The notes under the pieces were generated by a model. The model saw nothing but the letters and a program-made list of their open reading frames with translations. It ran no database searches and was not told the origin of the DNA. Below, in pieces: positions 24,560 to 38,000 of a DNA stretch of 64,000 nt. This DNA is from Macropodus opercularis. Lineage: Eukaryota; Chordata; Actinopteri; Anabantiformes; Osphronemidae. Every line of letters begins with the position of its first letter. Position 1 is the first letter of the stretch. Position numbers and translations under genes: made by a program. The DNA lies in NCBI GenBank assembly GCA_030770545.1, contig CM061092.1, forward strand, positions 17,299,501 through 17,363,500, written 5' to 3'.

Positions 24560-25960
24560 CATTGTCATTGCTTGCATTAAGATGCAGCAGCTTAAAGAAA
24601 TACTGAGGCTGAAAACAGTGAGAAAACGCTTAGAATGGCCTGTTCTGTGCATTTCAGACCAAAAGAACACTACTTTGTTCAAAGTGATTTCAAAGCATTT
24701 TAAAGGTGTTTGCCTTCTTCAGGAATGTATTTGGAACATTTCTATATATTTGGATCATATATAGCACAAAAACTTCTTTGTCATTGCTTTCATTAAGATG
24801 CATCAGCTTAAAGAAATACTGAGGCTGGAAACAGTGCGAAAACGCTGAGAATGGCCTGTTCTGTGCATTTCAGACCAAAAGAACACTACTTTTGTCAAAG
24901 TGATTTCAAAGCATTTTAAAGGTGTTTGCCTTCTTCAGGGATGTATTTGGATCATATCTAGAACAAAAACTTCAAAATCATTGCTTGCATGAAGATGCAG
25001 CAGCTTAAAGAAATACTGAGGCTGAAAACAGTGCGAAAACACTTAGAATGGCCTGTTTTGTGCATTTCAGACCAAAAAAACACTACTTTGTTCAAAGTAA
25101 AGTAAATTCATTTTAAAGGTGTTTGCCTTCTTCAGGGATGTATTTGGAACACATCTAGCACAAAAACTTCTTTGTCATTGCTTTCATTAAGATGCATCAG
25201 CTTAAAGAAATACTGACGTTTGAAACAGTGCGAAAACGCTTAGAATGGCCTGTTCTGTGCATTTCAGACCAAAAAAACACTACTTTGTTCAAAGTAAAGT
25301 AAATTCATTTTAAAGGTGTTTGCCTTCTTCAGGGATGTATTTGGAACACATCTAGCACAAAAACTTCATTGTCATTGCTTGAATTAAGGTGCAGCAGCTT
25401 AAAGAAATACTGAGGCTGAAAACAGTGCGAAAACGCTTAGAATGGCCTCTTCTGTGCATTTCAGACCAAACGAACACTACTTTGTTCAAAGTAAAGTAAA
25501 TTCATTTTAAAGGTGTTTGCCTTCTTCAGGGATGTATTTGGATCATATCTAGCACAAAAACTTCAAAATCATTGCTTTCATTTAGATGCATCAGCTTAAA
25601 GAAATACTGAGGCTGAAAACAGTGCGAAAACGCTTAGAATGGCCTGTTCTGTGCATTTCAGACGAAAAGAACAGTACTTTTGTCAAAGTGATTTCAACGC
25701 ATTTTAAAGGTGTTTGCCTTCTTCAAGGATGTATTTGGAACATATCTAGCACAAAAACTTCATTGGTATTGCTTTTATTAAGATGCATCAGCTTAAAGAA
25801 ATACTGAGGCTGAAAACAGTGCGAAAACGCTTAGAATGGCCTGTTCTGTGCATTTCAGACCAGACGAACACTACTTTTGTCAAAGTACTTTGGTCAAAGT
25901 GATTTCAAAGCATTTTAAAGGTGTTTGCCTTCTTCGAGGATGTATTTGGAATATATCTAG
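24560..25960 (+). repeat. Segmental duplication within right arm, copy 1
   Basis: This block is repeated at about 26760-28545. Shared private variants include GGAACATTTCTATATATTTGG (24733-24752 here), AACGCTGAGAATGG (about 24840), CTAGAACAAAAACTTC (about 24959) and TACTGACGTT (about 25211). A further one is the doubled TTTTGTCAAAGTACTTTGGTCAAAG at 25874-25898. The offset is 2200 bp in the first part and about 2590 bp later, because copy 2 has two additional monomers. Confidence 0.8.
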
Positions 25961-26174
25961 CACAAAAACTTCTTTGTCATTGCTTTCATTAAGATGCAGC
26001 AGCTTAAAGAAATACTGAGGCTGAAAACAGTGCGAAAACGCTTAGAATGGCCTCTTCTGTGCATTTCAGACCAAATGAACACTACTTTGGTCAAAGTGAT
26101 TTCAAAGCATGTTAAAGGTGTTTGCCTTCTTCAAGGATGCATTTGGAATATATCTAGCACAAAAACTTCATTGC

Positions 26175-26530
26175 CATTGCTTGCATTAAGATGCAGCAGC
26201 TTAAAGAAATACTGAGGCTAGAAACAATGGGAAAACGCTTAGAATGGCCTGTTCTGAACATTTCAGACCTAAAGAAAACTACTTTGAACAAAGTGATTTA
26301 AATGCATTTTAAAGGTGTTTACCTTCTTCAGGGATGTATTCGGATCATATCTAGCACAAAAACTTTTTTGCCATTGCCTGCATTAAGATGCAGCAGCTTA
26401 AAGAAATACTGAGGCTGGAAACAGTGCGAAAACGCTTAGAATGGCCTGTTCTGTGCATTTCAGAACAAAAGAACACTCCTTTGAAAAAAGTGATTTAAAT
26501 GCATTTTAAAGGTGTTTGCCTGCTTCAGGG
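26175..26530 (+). repeat. Inverted copy of the left-arm dimer of 20650-21010, embedded in right arm
   Basis: This stretch carries, reverse-complemented and in order, every private variant of the segment next to the inversion point: CTAGAAACAATGGG, CTGAACATTTCAGACC, GTATTCGGATC, ATTGCCTGCATT and CAGAACAAAAGAACACTCC. The CAGAACAAAAG form matches the first dimer copy (TTTTGTTCTG at about 20720) rather than the second. Confidence 0.85.
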
Positions 26531-26759
26531 ATATATTTGGATCATATCTAGCACAAAAACTTCATTGTCATTGCTTTCATTAAGATGCATCAGCTTAAAG
26601 AAATACTGAGGCTGGAAACAGTGCGAAAACGCTTTGAATGGCCTGTTCTGTGCATTTCAGACCAAAAGAACACTACTTTGTTCAAAGTAAAGTAAATTCA
26701 TTTTAAAGGTGTTTGCCTTCTTCAGGGATGTATTTGGAACATATCTAGCACAAAAACTT

Positions 26760-28545
26760 CATTGTCATTGCTTGCATTAAGATGCAGCAGCTTAAAGAAA
26801 TACTGAGGCTGAAAACAGTGAGAAAACGCTTAGAATGGCCTGTTCTGTGCATTTCAGACCAAAAGAACACTACTTTGGTCAAAGTGATTTCAAAGCATTT
26901 TAAAGGTGTTTGCCTTCTTCAGGAATGTATTTGGAACATTTCTATATATTTGGATCATATATAGCACAAAAACTTCTTTGTCATTGCTTTCATTAAGATG
27001 CATCAGCTTAAAGAAATACTGAGGCTGGAAACAGTGCGAAAACGCTGAGAATGGCCTGCTCTGTGCATTTCAGACCAAAAGAACACTACTTTGGTCAAAG
27101 TGATTTCAAAGGATTTTAAGGGTGTTTGCCTTCTTCAAGGATGTATTTGGAACAAATCAAGCACAAAAACTTCATTGTCATTGCTTGCATTAAGATGCAT
27201 CAGCTTACAGAAATACTGAGGCTGGAAACAGTGCGAAAACGCTTAGAATGGCCTGTTCTGTGCATTTCAGACCACAAGAACACAACTTTGTTCAAAGTGA
27301 TTTCAAAGCATTTTAAAGGTGTTTGCCTTCTTCAAGGGTGTATTTGGAACAAATCTAGCACAAAAACTTCATTGTCATTGCTTGCATTAAGGTGCAGCAG
27401 CTTAAAGAAATACTGAGGCTGAAAACAGTGCGAAAACGCTTAGAATGGCCTGTTCTGTGCATTTCAGACCAAAAGAACACTACTTTTGTCAAAGTGATTT
27501 CAAAGCATTTTAAAGGTGTTTGCCTTCTTCAGGGATGTATTTGGATCATATCTAGAACAAAAACTTCAAAATCATTGCTTGCATGAAGATGCAGCAGCTT
27601 AAAGAAATACTGAGGCTGAAAACAGTGCGAAAACACTTAGAATGGCCTGTTCTGTGCATTTCAGACCAAAAAAACACTACTTTGTTCAAAGTAAAGTAAA
27701 TTCATTTTAAAGGTGTTTGCCTTCTTCAGGGATGTATTTGGAACACATCTAGCACAAAAACTTCTTTGTCATTGCTTTCATTAAGATGCATCAGCTTAAA
27801 GAAATACTGACGTTGGAAACAGTGCGAAAACGCTTAGAATGGCCTGTTCTGTGCATTTCAGACCAAAAAAACACTACTTTGTTCAAAGTAAAGTAAATTC
27901 ATTTTAAAGGTGTTTGCCTTCTTCAGGGATGTATTTGGAACACATCTAGCACAAAAACTTCATTGTCATTGCTTGAATTAAGGTGCAGCAGCTTAAAGAA
28001 ATACTGAGGCTGAAAACAGTGCGAAAACGCTTAGAATGGCCTGTTCTGTGCATTTCAGACCAAACGAACACTACTTTGTTCAAAGTAAAGTAAATTCATT
28101 TTAAAGGTGTTTGCCTTCTTCAGGGATGTATTTGGATCATATCTAGCACAAAAACTTCAAAATCATTGCTTTCATTTAGATGCATCAGCTTAAAGAAATA
28201 CTGAGGCTGAAAACAGTGCGAAAACGCTTAGAATGGCCTGTTCTGTGCATTTCAGACGAAAAGAACAGTACTTTTGTCAAAGTGATTTCAACGCATTTTA
28301 AAGGTGTTTGCCTTCTTCAAGGATGTATTTGGAACATATCTAGCACAAAAACTTCATTGGTATTGCTTTTATTAAGATGCATCAGCTTAAAGAAATACTG
28401 AGGCTGAAAAACGCTTAGAATGGCCTGTTCTGTGCATTTCAGACCAGACGAACACTACTTTTGTCAAAGTACTTTGGTCAAAGTGATTTCAAAGCATTTT
28501 AAAGGTGTTTGCCTTCTTCGAGGATGTATTTGGAATATATCTAGC
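26760..28545 (+). repeat. Segmental duplication within right arm, copy 2
   Basis: This carries the same private variants as the block at about 24560-25960, in the same order. It has about 394 bp (two monomers, about 27090-27480) that copy 1 lacks. A 10 bp deletion near 28410 (GCTGAAAAACGCTTAG) shortens one unit relative to its partner. Confidence 0.8.
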
Positions 28546-29509
28546 ACAAAAACTTCATTGCCATTGCCTGCATTAAGATGCAGCAGCTTAAAGAAGTACT
28601 GAGGCTGAAAACAGTGGGAAAACGCTTAGAATGGCCTGTTCTGTGCATTTCAGACCAAAAGAACACAACTTTGTTCAAAGTAAAGTAAATTCATTTTAAA
28701 GGTGGTTGCTTTCTTCAGGGATGTATTTGGATCATATTTAGCACAAAAACTTCAAAATCATTGCTTGCAATCAGATGCATCAGCTTAAAGAAATACTGAG
28801 GCTGGAAACAGTGCGAAAACACTTAGAATGGCCTGTTCTGTGCATTTCAGACCAAATGAACACTACTTTGTTCAAAGTAAAGTAAATTCATTTTAAAGGT
28901 GTTTGCCTTTTTTAGGGATGCATTTGGAATAGATTTAGCACAAAAACTTCAAAATCATTGCTTGCATTAAGATGCATCCGCTTAAAGAAATACTGAGGCT
29001 GGAAACAGTGCGAAAACGCTTAGAATGGCCTGTTCTGTGCATTTCAGACCAAATGAACACTACTTTGTTCAAAGTAAAGTAAATTCATTTTAAAGGTGTT
29101 TGCCTTTTTTAGGGATGTATTTGGAACATATCTAGCACAAAAACTTCTTTGTCATTGCTTGCATTAAGATGCAGCAGCTTAAAGAAATACTGAGGCTGAA
29201 AACAGTGCGAAAACACTTAGAATGGCCTGTTCTGTGCATTTCAGACCAACAGAACACTACTTTTGTCAAAGTGATTTCAAAGCATTTTAAAGGTGTTTGC
29301 CTTCTTCAGGGATGTATTTGGATCATATCTAGCACAAAAACTTCTTTGTCATTGCTTTCATTAAAATGCATCAGCTTAAAGAAATACTGAGGCTGAAAAC
29401 AGTGCGAAAACGCTTAGAATGGCCTGTTCTGTGCATTTCAGACCAAAAGAACACTACTTTGTTCAAAGTAAAGTAAATTCATTTTAAAGGTGTTTGCCTT
29501 CTTCAGGGA

Positions 29510-32000
29510 TATATTTGGATCATATCTAGCACAAAAACTTCATTGTCATTGCTTTCATTAAAATGCATCAGCTTAAAGAAATACTGAGGCTGAAAACAGT
29601 GCGAAAACGCTTAGAATGGCCTGTTCTGTGCATTTCAGACCAAAAGAACACTACTTTGGTCAAAGTAAAGTAAATTCATTTTAAAGGTGTTTGCTTTCTT
29701 CAGGGATGTTTTTGGAACACATCTAGCACAAAAACTTCATTGCCATTGCTTGCATTAAGATGCAGCAGCTTAAAGAAATGCTGTGGTTGGAAACAGTGCG
29801 AAAACGCTTAGAATGGCCTGTTCTGTGCATTTCAGACCAAATGAACACTACTTTGGTCAAAGTGATTTCAAAGCATGTTAAAGGTGTTTGCCTTCTTCAA
29901 GGATGCATTTGGAATATATCTAGCACAAAAACTTCATTGTCATTGCTTTCATTAAAATGCATCAGCTTAAAGAAATACTGAGGCTGAAAACAGTGCGAAA
30001 ACGCTTAGAATGGCCTGTTCTGTGCATTTCAGACCAAAAGAACACTACTTTGGTCAAAGTGATTTCAAAGCATTTTAAAGGTGTTTGCCATCTTCAAGGA
30101 TGTATTTGGAACAAATCAAGCACAATAACTTCATTGCCATTACTTGCATTAAGATGCAGCAGCTTAAAGAAATACTGAGGCTGAAAACAGTGCGAAAACG
30201 CTTAGAATGGCCTGTTCTGTGCATTTCAGACCAAAAGAACACTACTTTGTTCAAAGTAAAGTAAATTCATTTTAAAGGTGTTTGCCTTCTTCAGGGATGT
30301 ATTTGGATCATATCTAGCACAAAAACTTCTTTGTCATTGCTTTCATTAAGATGCATCAGCTTAAAGAAATACTGAGGCTGGAAACAGTGCGAAAACGCTT
30401 AGAATGGCCTGTTCTGTGCATTTCAGACCAAAAGAACACTACTTTGGTCAAAGTGATTTCAAAGCATTTTAAAGGTGTTTGCCATCTTCAAGGATGTATT
30501 TGGAACAAATCAAGCACAAAAACTTCATTGTCATTGCTTGCATTAAGGTGCAGCAGCTTAAAGAAATACTGAGGCTGAAAACAGTGCGAAAACGCTTAGA
30601 ATGGCCTGTTCTGTGCATTTCAGACCAAAAGAACACTACTTTGGTCAAAGTAAAGTAAATTCATTTTAAAGGTGTTTGCTTTCTTCAGGGATGTTTTTGG
30701 AACATATCTAGCACAAAAACTTCATTGTCATTGCTTTTATTAAGATGCATCAGCTTAAAGAAATACTGAGGCTGAAAACAGTGCGAAAACGCTTAGAATG
30801 GCCTGTTCTGTGCATTTCAGACCAAAAGAACACTACTTTGTTCAAAGTAAAGTAAATTCATTTTAAAGGTGTTTGCCTTCTTCAGGGATGTATTTGGATC
30901 ATATCTAGCACAAAAACTTCATTGTCATTGCTTTCATTAAAATGCATCAGCTTAAAGAAATACTGAGGCTGAAAACAGTGCGAAAACGCTTAGAATGGCC
31001 TGTTCTGTGCATTTCAGACCAAAAGAACACTACTTTGGTCAAAGTAAAGTAAATTCATTTTAAAGGTGTTTGCTTTCTTCAGGGATGTTTTTGGAACACA
31101 TCTAGCACAAAAACTTCATTGCCATTGCTTGCATTAAGATGCAGCAGCTTAAAGAAATGCTGTGGTTGGAAACAGTGCGAAAACGCTTAGAATGGCCTGT
31201 TCTGTGCATTTCAGACCAAATGAACACTACTTTGGTCAAAGTGATTTCAAAGCATGTTAAAGGTGTTTGCCTTCTTCAAGGATGCATTTGGAATATATCT
31301 AGCACAAAAACTTCATTGTCATTGCTTTCATTAAAATGCATCAGCTTAAAGAAATACTGAGGCTGAAAACAGTGCGAAAACGCTTAGAATGGCCTGTTCT
31401 GTGCATTTCAGACCAAAAGAACACTACTTTGGTCAAAGTGATTTCAAAGCATTTTAAAGGTGTTTGCCATCTTCAAGGATGTATTTGGAACAAATCAAGC
31501 ACAATAACTTCATTGCCATTACTTGCATTAAGATGCAGCAGCTTAAAGAAATACTGAGGCTGAAAACAGTGCGAAAACGCTTAGAATGGCCTGTTCTGTG
31601 CATTTCAGACCAAAAGAACACTACTTTGTTCAAAGTAAAGTAAATTCATTTTAAAGGTGTTTGCCTTCTTCAGGGATGTATTTGGATCATATCTAGCACA
31701 AAAACTTCTTTGTCATTGCTTTCATTAAGATGCATCAGCTTAAAGAAATACTGAGGCTGGAAACAGTGCGAAAACGCTTAGAATGGCCTGTTCTGTGCAT
31801 TTCAGACCAAAAGAACACTACTTTGGTCAAAGTGATTTCAAAGCATTTTAAAGGTGTTTGCCATCTTCAAGGATGTATTTGGAACAAATCAAGCACAAAA
31901 ACTTCATTGTCATTGCTTGCATTAAGGTGCAGCAGCTTAAAGAAATACTGAGGCTGAAAACAGTGCGAAAACGCTTAGAATGGCCTGTTCTGTGCATGTC
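29510..32000 (+). repeat. Seven-monomer (1379 bp) higher-order tandem duplication
   Basis: About 29510-30600 and 30890-31980 are near identical at an offset of 1379 bp, exactly seven 197 bp units. Marker units with AAATGCTGTGGTTGG start at 29760 and 31139. Each is followed at +197 by a unit with CAATAACTTCATTGCC and at +591 by a unit with CTTGCATTAAGGTGCAGC. The copies diverge after about +840. Confidence 0.8.
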
Positions 32001-35000
32001 AGACCAAAAGAACACTACTTTTGTCAAAGTGATTTCAAAGCATTTTAAAGGTGTTTGCCTTCTTCAGGAATGTATTTGGAACATATCTAGCACAAAAACT
32101 TCATTGTCATTGCTTTTATTAAGATGCATCAGCTTAAAGAAATACTGAGGCTGAAAACAGTGCGAAAACGCTTAGAATGGCCTGTTCTGTGCATTTCAGA
32201 CCAAAAGAACACTACTTTGTCCATAGTAAAGTAAATTCTTTTTAAAGGTATTTGCCTTCTTCAGGGATGTATTTGGATCATATCTAGCACAAAAACTTCT
32301 TTGTCATTGCTTTCATTAAGAGGCATCAGCTTAAAGAAATACTGAGGCTGAAAACAGTGCGAAAACGCTTAGAATGGCCTGTTCTGTGCATTTCAGACCA
32401 AAAGAACACTACTTTGTTCAAAGTAAAGTAAATTCATTTTAAAGGTGTTTGCCTTCTTCAGGGATGTATTTGGATCATATCTAGCACAAAAACTTCATTG
32501 TCATTGCTTTCATTAAAATGCATCAGCTTAAAGAAATACTGAGGCTGAAAACAGTGCGAAAACGCTTAGAATGGCCTGTTCTGTGCATTTCAGACCAAAA
32601 GAACACTACTTTGGTCAAAGTGATTTCAAAGCATTTTAAAGGTGTTTGCCATCTTCAAGGATGTATTTGGAACAAATCAAGCACAATAACTTCATTGCCA
32701 TTACTTGCATTAAGATGCAGCAGCTTAAAGAAATACTGAGGCTGGAAACAGTGCGAAAACGCTTAGAATGGCCTGTTCTGTGCATTTCAGACCAAAAGAA
32801 CACTACTTTGTTCAAAGTAAAGTAAATTCATTTTAAAGGTGTTTGCCTTCTTCAGGGATGTATTTGGATCATATCTAGCACAAAAACTTCATTGTCATTG
32901 CTTGCATTAAGGTGCAGCAGCTTAAAGAAATACTGAGGCTGAAAACAGTGCGAAAACGCTTAGAATGGCCTGTTCTGTGCATGTCAGACCAAAAGAACAC
33001 TACTTTGTTCAAAGTAAAGTAAATTCATTTTAAAGGTGTTTGCCTTCTTCAGGGATGTATTTGGATCATATCTAGCACAAAAACTTCTTTGTCATTGCTT
33101 TCATTAAGAGGCATCAGCTTAAAGAAATACTGAGGCTGAAAACAGTGCGAAAACGCTTAGAATGGCCTGTTCTGTGCATTTCAGACCAAAAGAACACTAC
33201 TTTGGTCAAAGTGATTTCAAAGCATTTTAAAGGTGTTTGCCATCTTCAAGGATGTATTTGGAACAAATCAAGCACAATAACTTCATTGCCATTACTTGCA
33301 TTAAGATGCAGCAGCTTAAAGAAATACTGAGGCTGGAAACAGTGCGAAAACGCTTAGAATGGCCTGTTCTGTGCATTTCAGACCAAAAGAACACTACTTT
33401 GGTCAAAGTAAAGTAAATTCATTTTAAAGGTGTTTGCCTTCTTCAGGGATGTATTTGGATCATATCTAGCACAAAAACTTCTTTGTCATTGCTTTCATTA
33501 AGATGCATCAGCTTAAAGAAATACTGAGGCTGGAAACAGTGCGAAAACGCTTAGAATGGCCTGTTCTGTGCATTTCAGACCAAAAGAACACTACTTTGGT
33601 CAAAGTGATTTCAAAGCATTTTAAAGGTGTTTGCCATCTTCAAGGATGTATTTGGAACAAATCAAGCACAAAAACTTCATTGTCATTGCTTGCATTAAGG
33701 TGCAGCAGCTTAAAGTAATACTGAGGCTGAAAACAGTGCGAAAACGCTTAGAATGGCCTGTTCTGTGCATTTCAGACCAAAAGAACACTACTTTGGTCAA
33801 AGTAAAGTAAATTCATTTTAAAGGTGTTTGCTTTCTTCGGGGATGTTTTTGGAACATATCTAGCACAAAAACTTCATTGTCATTGCTTTTATTAAGATGC
33901 ATCAGCTTAAAGAAATACTGAGGCTGAAAACAGTGCGAAAACGCTTAGAATGGCCTGTTCTGTGCATTTCAGACCAAAAGAACACTACTTTGTTCAAAGT
34001 AAAGTAAATTCATTTTAAAGGTGTTTGCCTTCTTCAGGGATGTATTTGGATCATATCTAGCACAAAAACTTCATTGTCATTGCTTTCATTAAAATGCATC
34101 AGCTTAAAGAAATACTGAGGCTGAAAACAGTGCGAAAACGCTTAGAATGGCCTGTTCTGTGCATTTCAGACCAAAAGAACACTACTTTGGTCAAAGTAAA
34201 GTAAATTCATTTTAAAGGTGTTTGCTTTCTTCAGGGATGTTTTTGGAACACATCTAGCACAAAAACTTCATTGCCATTGCTTGCATTAAGATGCAGCAGC
34301 TTAAAGAAATGCTGTGGTTGGAAATAGTGCGAAAACGCTTAGAATGGCCTGTTCTGTGCATTTCAGACCAAAAGAACACTACTTTGGTCAAAGTGATTTC
34401 AAAGCATTTTAAAGGTGTTTGCCATCTTCAAGGATGTATTTGGAACAAATCAAGCACAATAACTTCATTGCCATTACTTGCATTAAGATGCAGCAGCTTA
34501 AAGAAATACTGAGGCTGGAAACAGTGCGAAAACGCTTAGAATGGCCTGTTCTGTGCATTTCAGACCAAAAGAACACTACTTTGTTCAAAGTAAAGTAAAT
34601 TCATTTTAAAGGTGTTTGCCTTCTTCAGGGATGTATTTGGATCATATCTAGCACAAAAACTTCTTTGTCATTGCTTTCATTAAGATGCATCAGCTTAAAG
34701 AAATACTGAGGCTGGAAACAGTGCGAAAACGCTTAGAATGGCCTGTTCTGTGCATTTCAGACCAAAAGAACACTACTTTGGTCAAAGTAAAGTAAATTCA
34801 TTTTAAAGGTGTTTGCTTTCTTCAGGGATGTTTTTGGAACACATCTAGCACAAAAACTTCATTGCCATTGCTTGCATTAAGATGCAGCAGCTTAAAGAAA
34901 TGCTGTGGTTGGAAACAGTGCCAAAACGCTTAGAATGGCCTGTTCTGTGCATTTCAGACCAAATGAACACTACTTTGGTCAAAGTGATTTCAAAGCATGT

Positions 35001-38000
35001 TAAAGGTGTTTGCCTTCTTCAAGGATGCATTTGGAATATATCTAGCACAAAAACTTCATTGTCATTGCTTTCATTAAAATGCATCAGCTTAAAGAAATAC
35101 TGAGGCTGAAAACAGTGCGAAAACGCTTAGAATGGCCTGTTCTGTGCATTTCAGACCAAAAGAACACTACTTTGGTCAAAGTGATTTCAAAGCATTTTAA
35201 AGGTGTTTGCCATCTTCAAGGATGTATTTGGAACAAATCAAGCACAATAACTTCATTGCCATTACTTGCATTAAGATGCAGCAGCTTAAAGAAATACTGA
35301 GGCTGAAAACAGTGCGAAAACGCTTAGAATGGCCTGTTCTGTGCATTTCAGACCAAAAGAACACTACTTTGTTCAAAGTAAAGTAAATTCATTTTAAAGG
35401 TGTTTGCCTTCTTCAGGGATGTATTTGGATCATATCTAGCACAAAAACTTCTTTGTCATTGCTTTCATTAAGATGCATCAGCTTAAAGAAATACTGAGGC
35501 TGGAAACAGTGCGAAAACGCTTAGAATGGCCTGTTCTGTGCATTTCAGACCAAAAGAACACTACTTTGGTCAAAGTGATTTCAAAGCATTTTAAAGGTGT
35601 TTGCCATCTTCAAGGATGTATTTGGAACAAATCAAGCACAAAAACTTCATTGTCATTGCTTGCATTAAGGTGCAGCAGCTTAAAGAAATACTGAGGCTGA
35701 AAACAGTGCGAAAACGCTTAGAATGGCCTGTTCTGTGCATTTCAGACCAAAAGAACACTACTTTGTTCAAAGTAAAGTAAATTCATTTTAAAGGTGTTTG
35801 CCTTCTTCAGGGATGTATTTGGATCATATCTAGCACAAAAACTTCTTTGTCATTGCTTTCATTAAGATGCATCAGCTTAAAGAAATACTGAGGCTGGAAA
35901 CAGTGCGAAAACGCTTAGAATGGCCTGTTCTGTGCATTTCAGACCAAAAGAACACTACTTTGGTCAAAGTAAAGTAAATTCATTTTAAAGGTGTTTGCTT
36001 TCTTCAGGGATGTTTTTGGAACACATCTAGCACAAAAACTTCATTGCCATTGCTTGCATTAAGATGCAGCAGCTTAAAGAAATGCTGTGGTTGGAAACAG
36101 TGCGAAAACGCTTAGAATGGCCTGTTCTGTGCATTTCAGACCAAATGAACACTACTTTGGTCAAAGTGATTTCAAAGCATGTTAAAGGTGTTTGCCTTCT
36201 TCAAGGATGCATTTGGAATATATCTAGCACAAAAACTTCATTGTCATTGCTTTCATTAAAATGCATCAGCTTAAAGAAATACTGAGGCTGAAAACAGTGC
36301 GAAAACGCTTAGAATGGCCTGTTCTGTGCATTTCAGACCAAAAGAACACTACTTTGGTCAAAGTGATTTCAAAGCATTTTAAAGGTGTTTGCCATCTTCA
36401 AGGATGTATTTGGAACAAATCAAGCACAATAACTTCATTGCCATTACTTGCATTAAGATGCAGCAGCTTAAAGAAATACTGAGGCTGAAAACAGTGCGAA
36501 AACGCTTAGAATGGCCTGTTCTGTGCATTTCAGACCAAAAGAACACTACTTTGTTCAAAGTAAAGTAAATTCATTTTAAAGGTGTTTGCCTTCTTCAGGG
36601 ATGTATTTGGATCATATCTAGCACAAAAACTTCTTTGTCATTGCTTTCATTAAGATGCATCAGCTTAAAGAAATACTGAGGCTGGAAACAGTGCGAAAAC
36701 GCTTAGAATGGCCTGTTCTGTGCATTTCAGACCAAAAGAACACTACTTTGGTCAAAGTGATTTCAAAGCATTTTAAAGGTGTTTGCCATCTTCAAGGATG
36801 TATTTGGAACAAATCAAGCACAAAAACTTCATTGTCATTGCTTGCATTAAGGTGCAGCAGCTTAAAGAAATACTGAGGCTGAAAACAGTGCGAAAACGCT
36901 TAGAATGGCCTGTTCTGTGCATGTCAGACCAAAAGAACACTACTTTTGTCAAAGTGATTTCAAAGCATTTTAAAGGTGTTTGCCTTCTTCAGGAATGTAT
37001 TTGGAACATATCTAGCACAAAAACTTCATTGTCATTGCTTTTATTAAGATGCATCAGCTTAAAGAAATACTGAGGCTGAAAACAGTGCGAAAACGCTTAG
37101 AATGGCCTGTTCTGTGCATTTCAGACCAAAAGAACACTACTTTGTCCATAGTAAAGTAAATTCTTTTTAAAGGTATTTGCCTTCTTCAGGGATGTATTTG
37201 GATCATATCTAGCACAAAAACTTCTTTGTCATTGCTTTCATTAAGAGGCATCAGCTTAAAGAAATACTGAGGCTGAAAACAGTGCGAAAACGCTTAGAAT
37301 GGCCTGTTCTGTGCATTTCAGACCAAAAGAACACTACTTTGTTCAAAGTAAAGTAAATTCATTTTAAAGGTGTTTGCCTTCTTCAGGGATGTATTTGGAT
37401 CATATCTAGCACAAAAACTTCATTGTCATTGCTTTCATTAAAATGCATCAGCTTAAAGAAATACTGAGGCTGAAAACAGTGCGAAAACGCTTAGAATGGC
37501 CTGTTCTGTGCATTTCAGACCAAAAGAACACTACTTTGGTCAAAGTGATTTCAAAGCATTTTAAAGGTGTTTGCCATCTTCAAGGATGTATTTGGAACAA
37601 ATCAAGCACAATAACTTCATTGCCATTACTTGCATTAAGATGCAGCAGCTTAAAGAAATACTGAGGCTGGAAACAGTGCGAAAACGCTTAGAATGGCCTG
37701 TTCTGTGCATTTCAGACCAAAAGAACACTACTTTGGTCAAAGTAAAGTAAATTCATTTTAAAGGTGTTTGCCTTCTTCAGGGATGTATTTGGATCATATC
37801 TAGCACAAAAACTTCTTTGTCATTGCTTTCATTAAGATGCATCAGCTTAAAGAAATACTGAGGCTGGAAACAGTGCGAAAACGCTTAGAATGGCCTGTTC
37901 TGTGCATTTCAGACCAAAAGAACACTACTTTGGTCAAAGTGATTTCAAAGCATTTTAAAGGTGTTTGCCATCTTCAAGGATGTATTTGGAACAAATCAAG

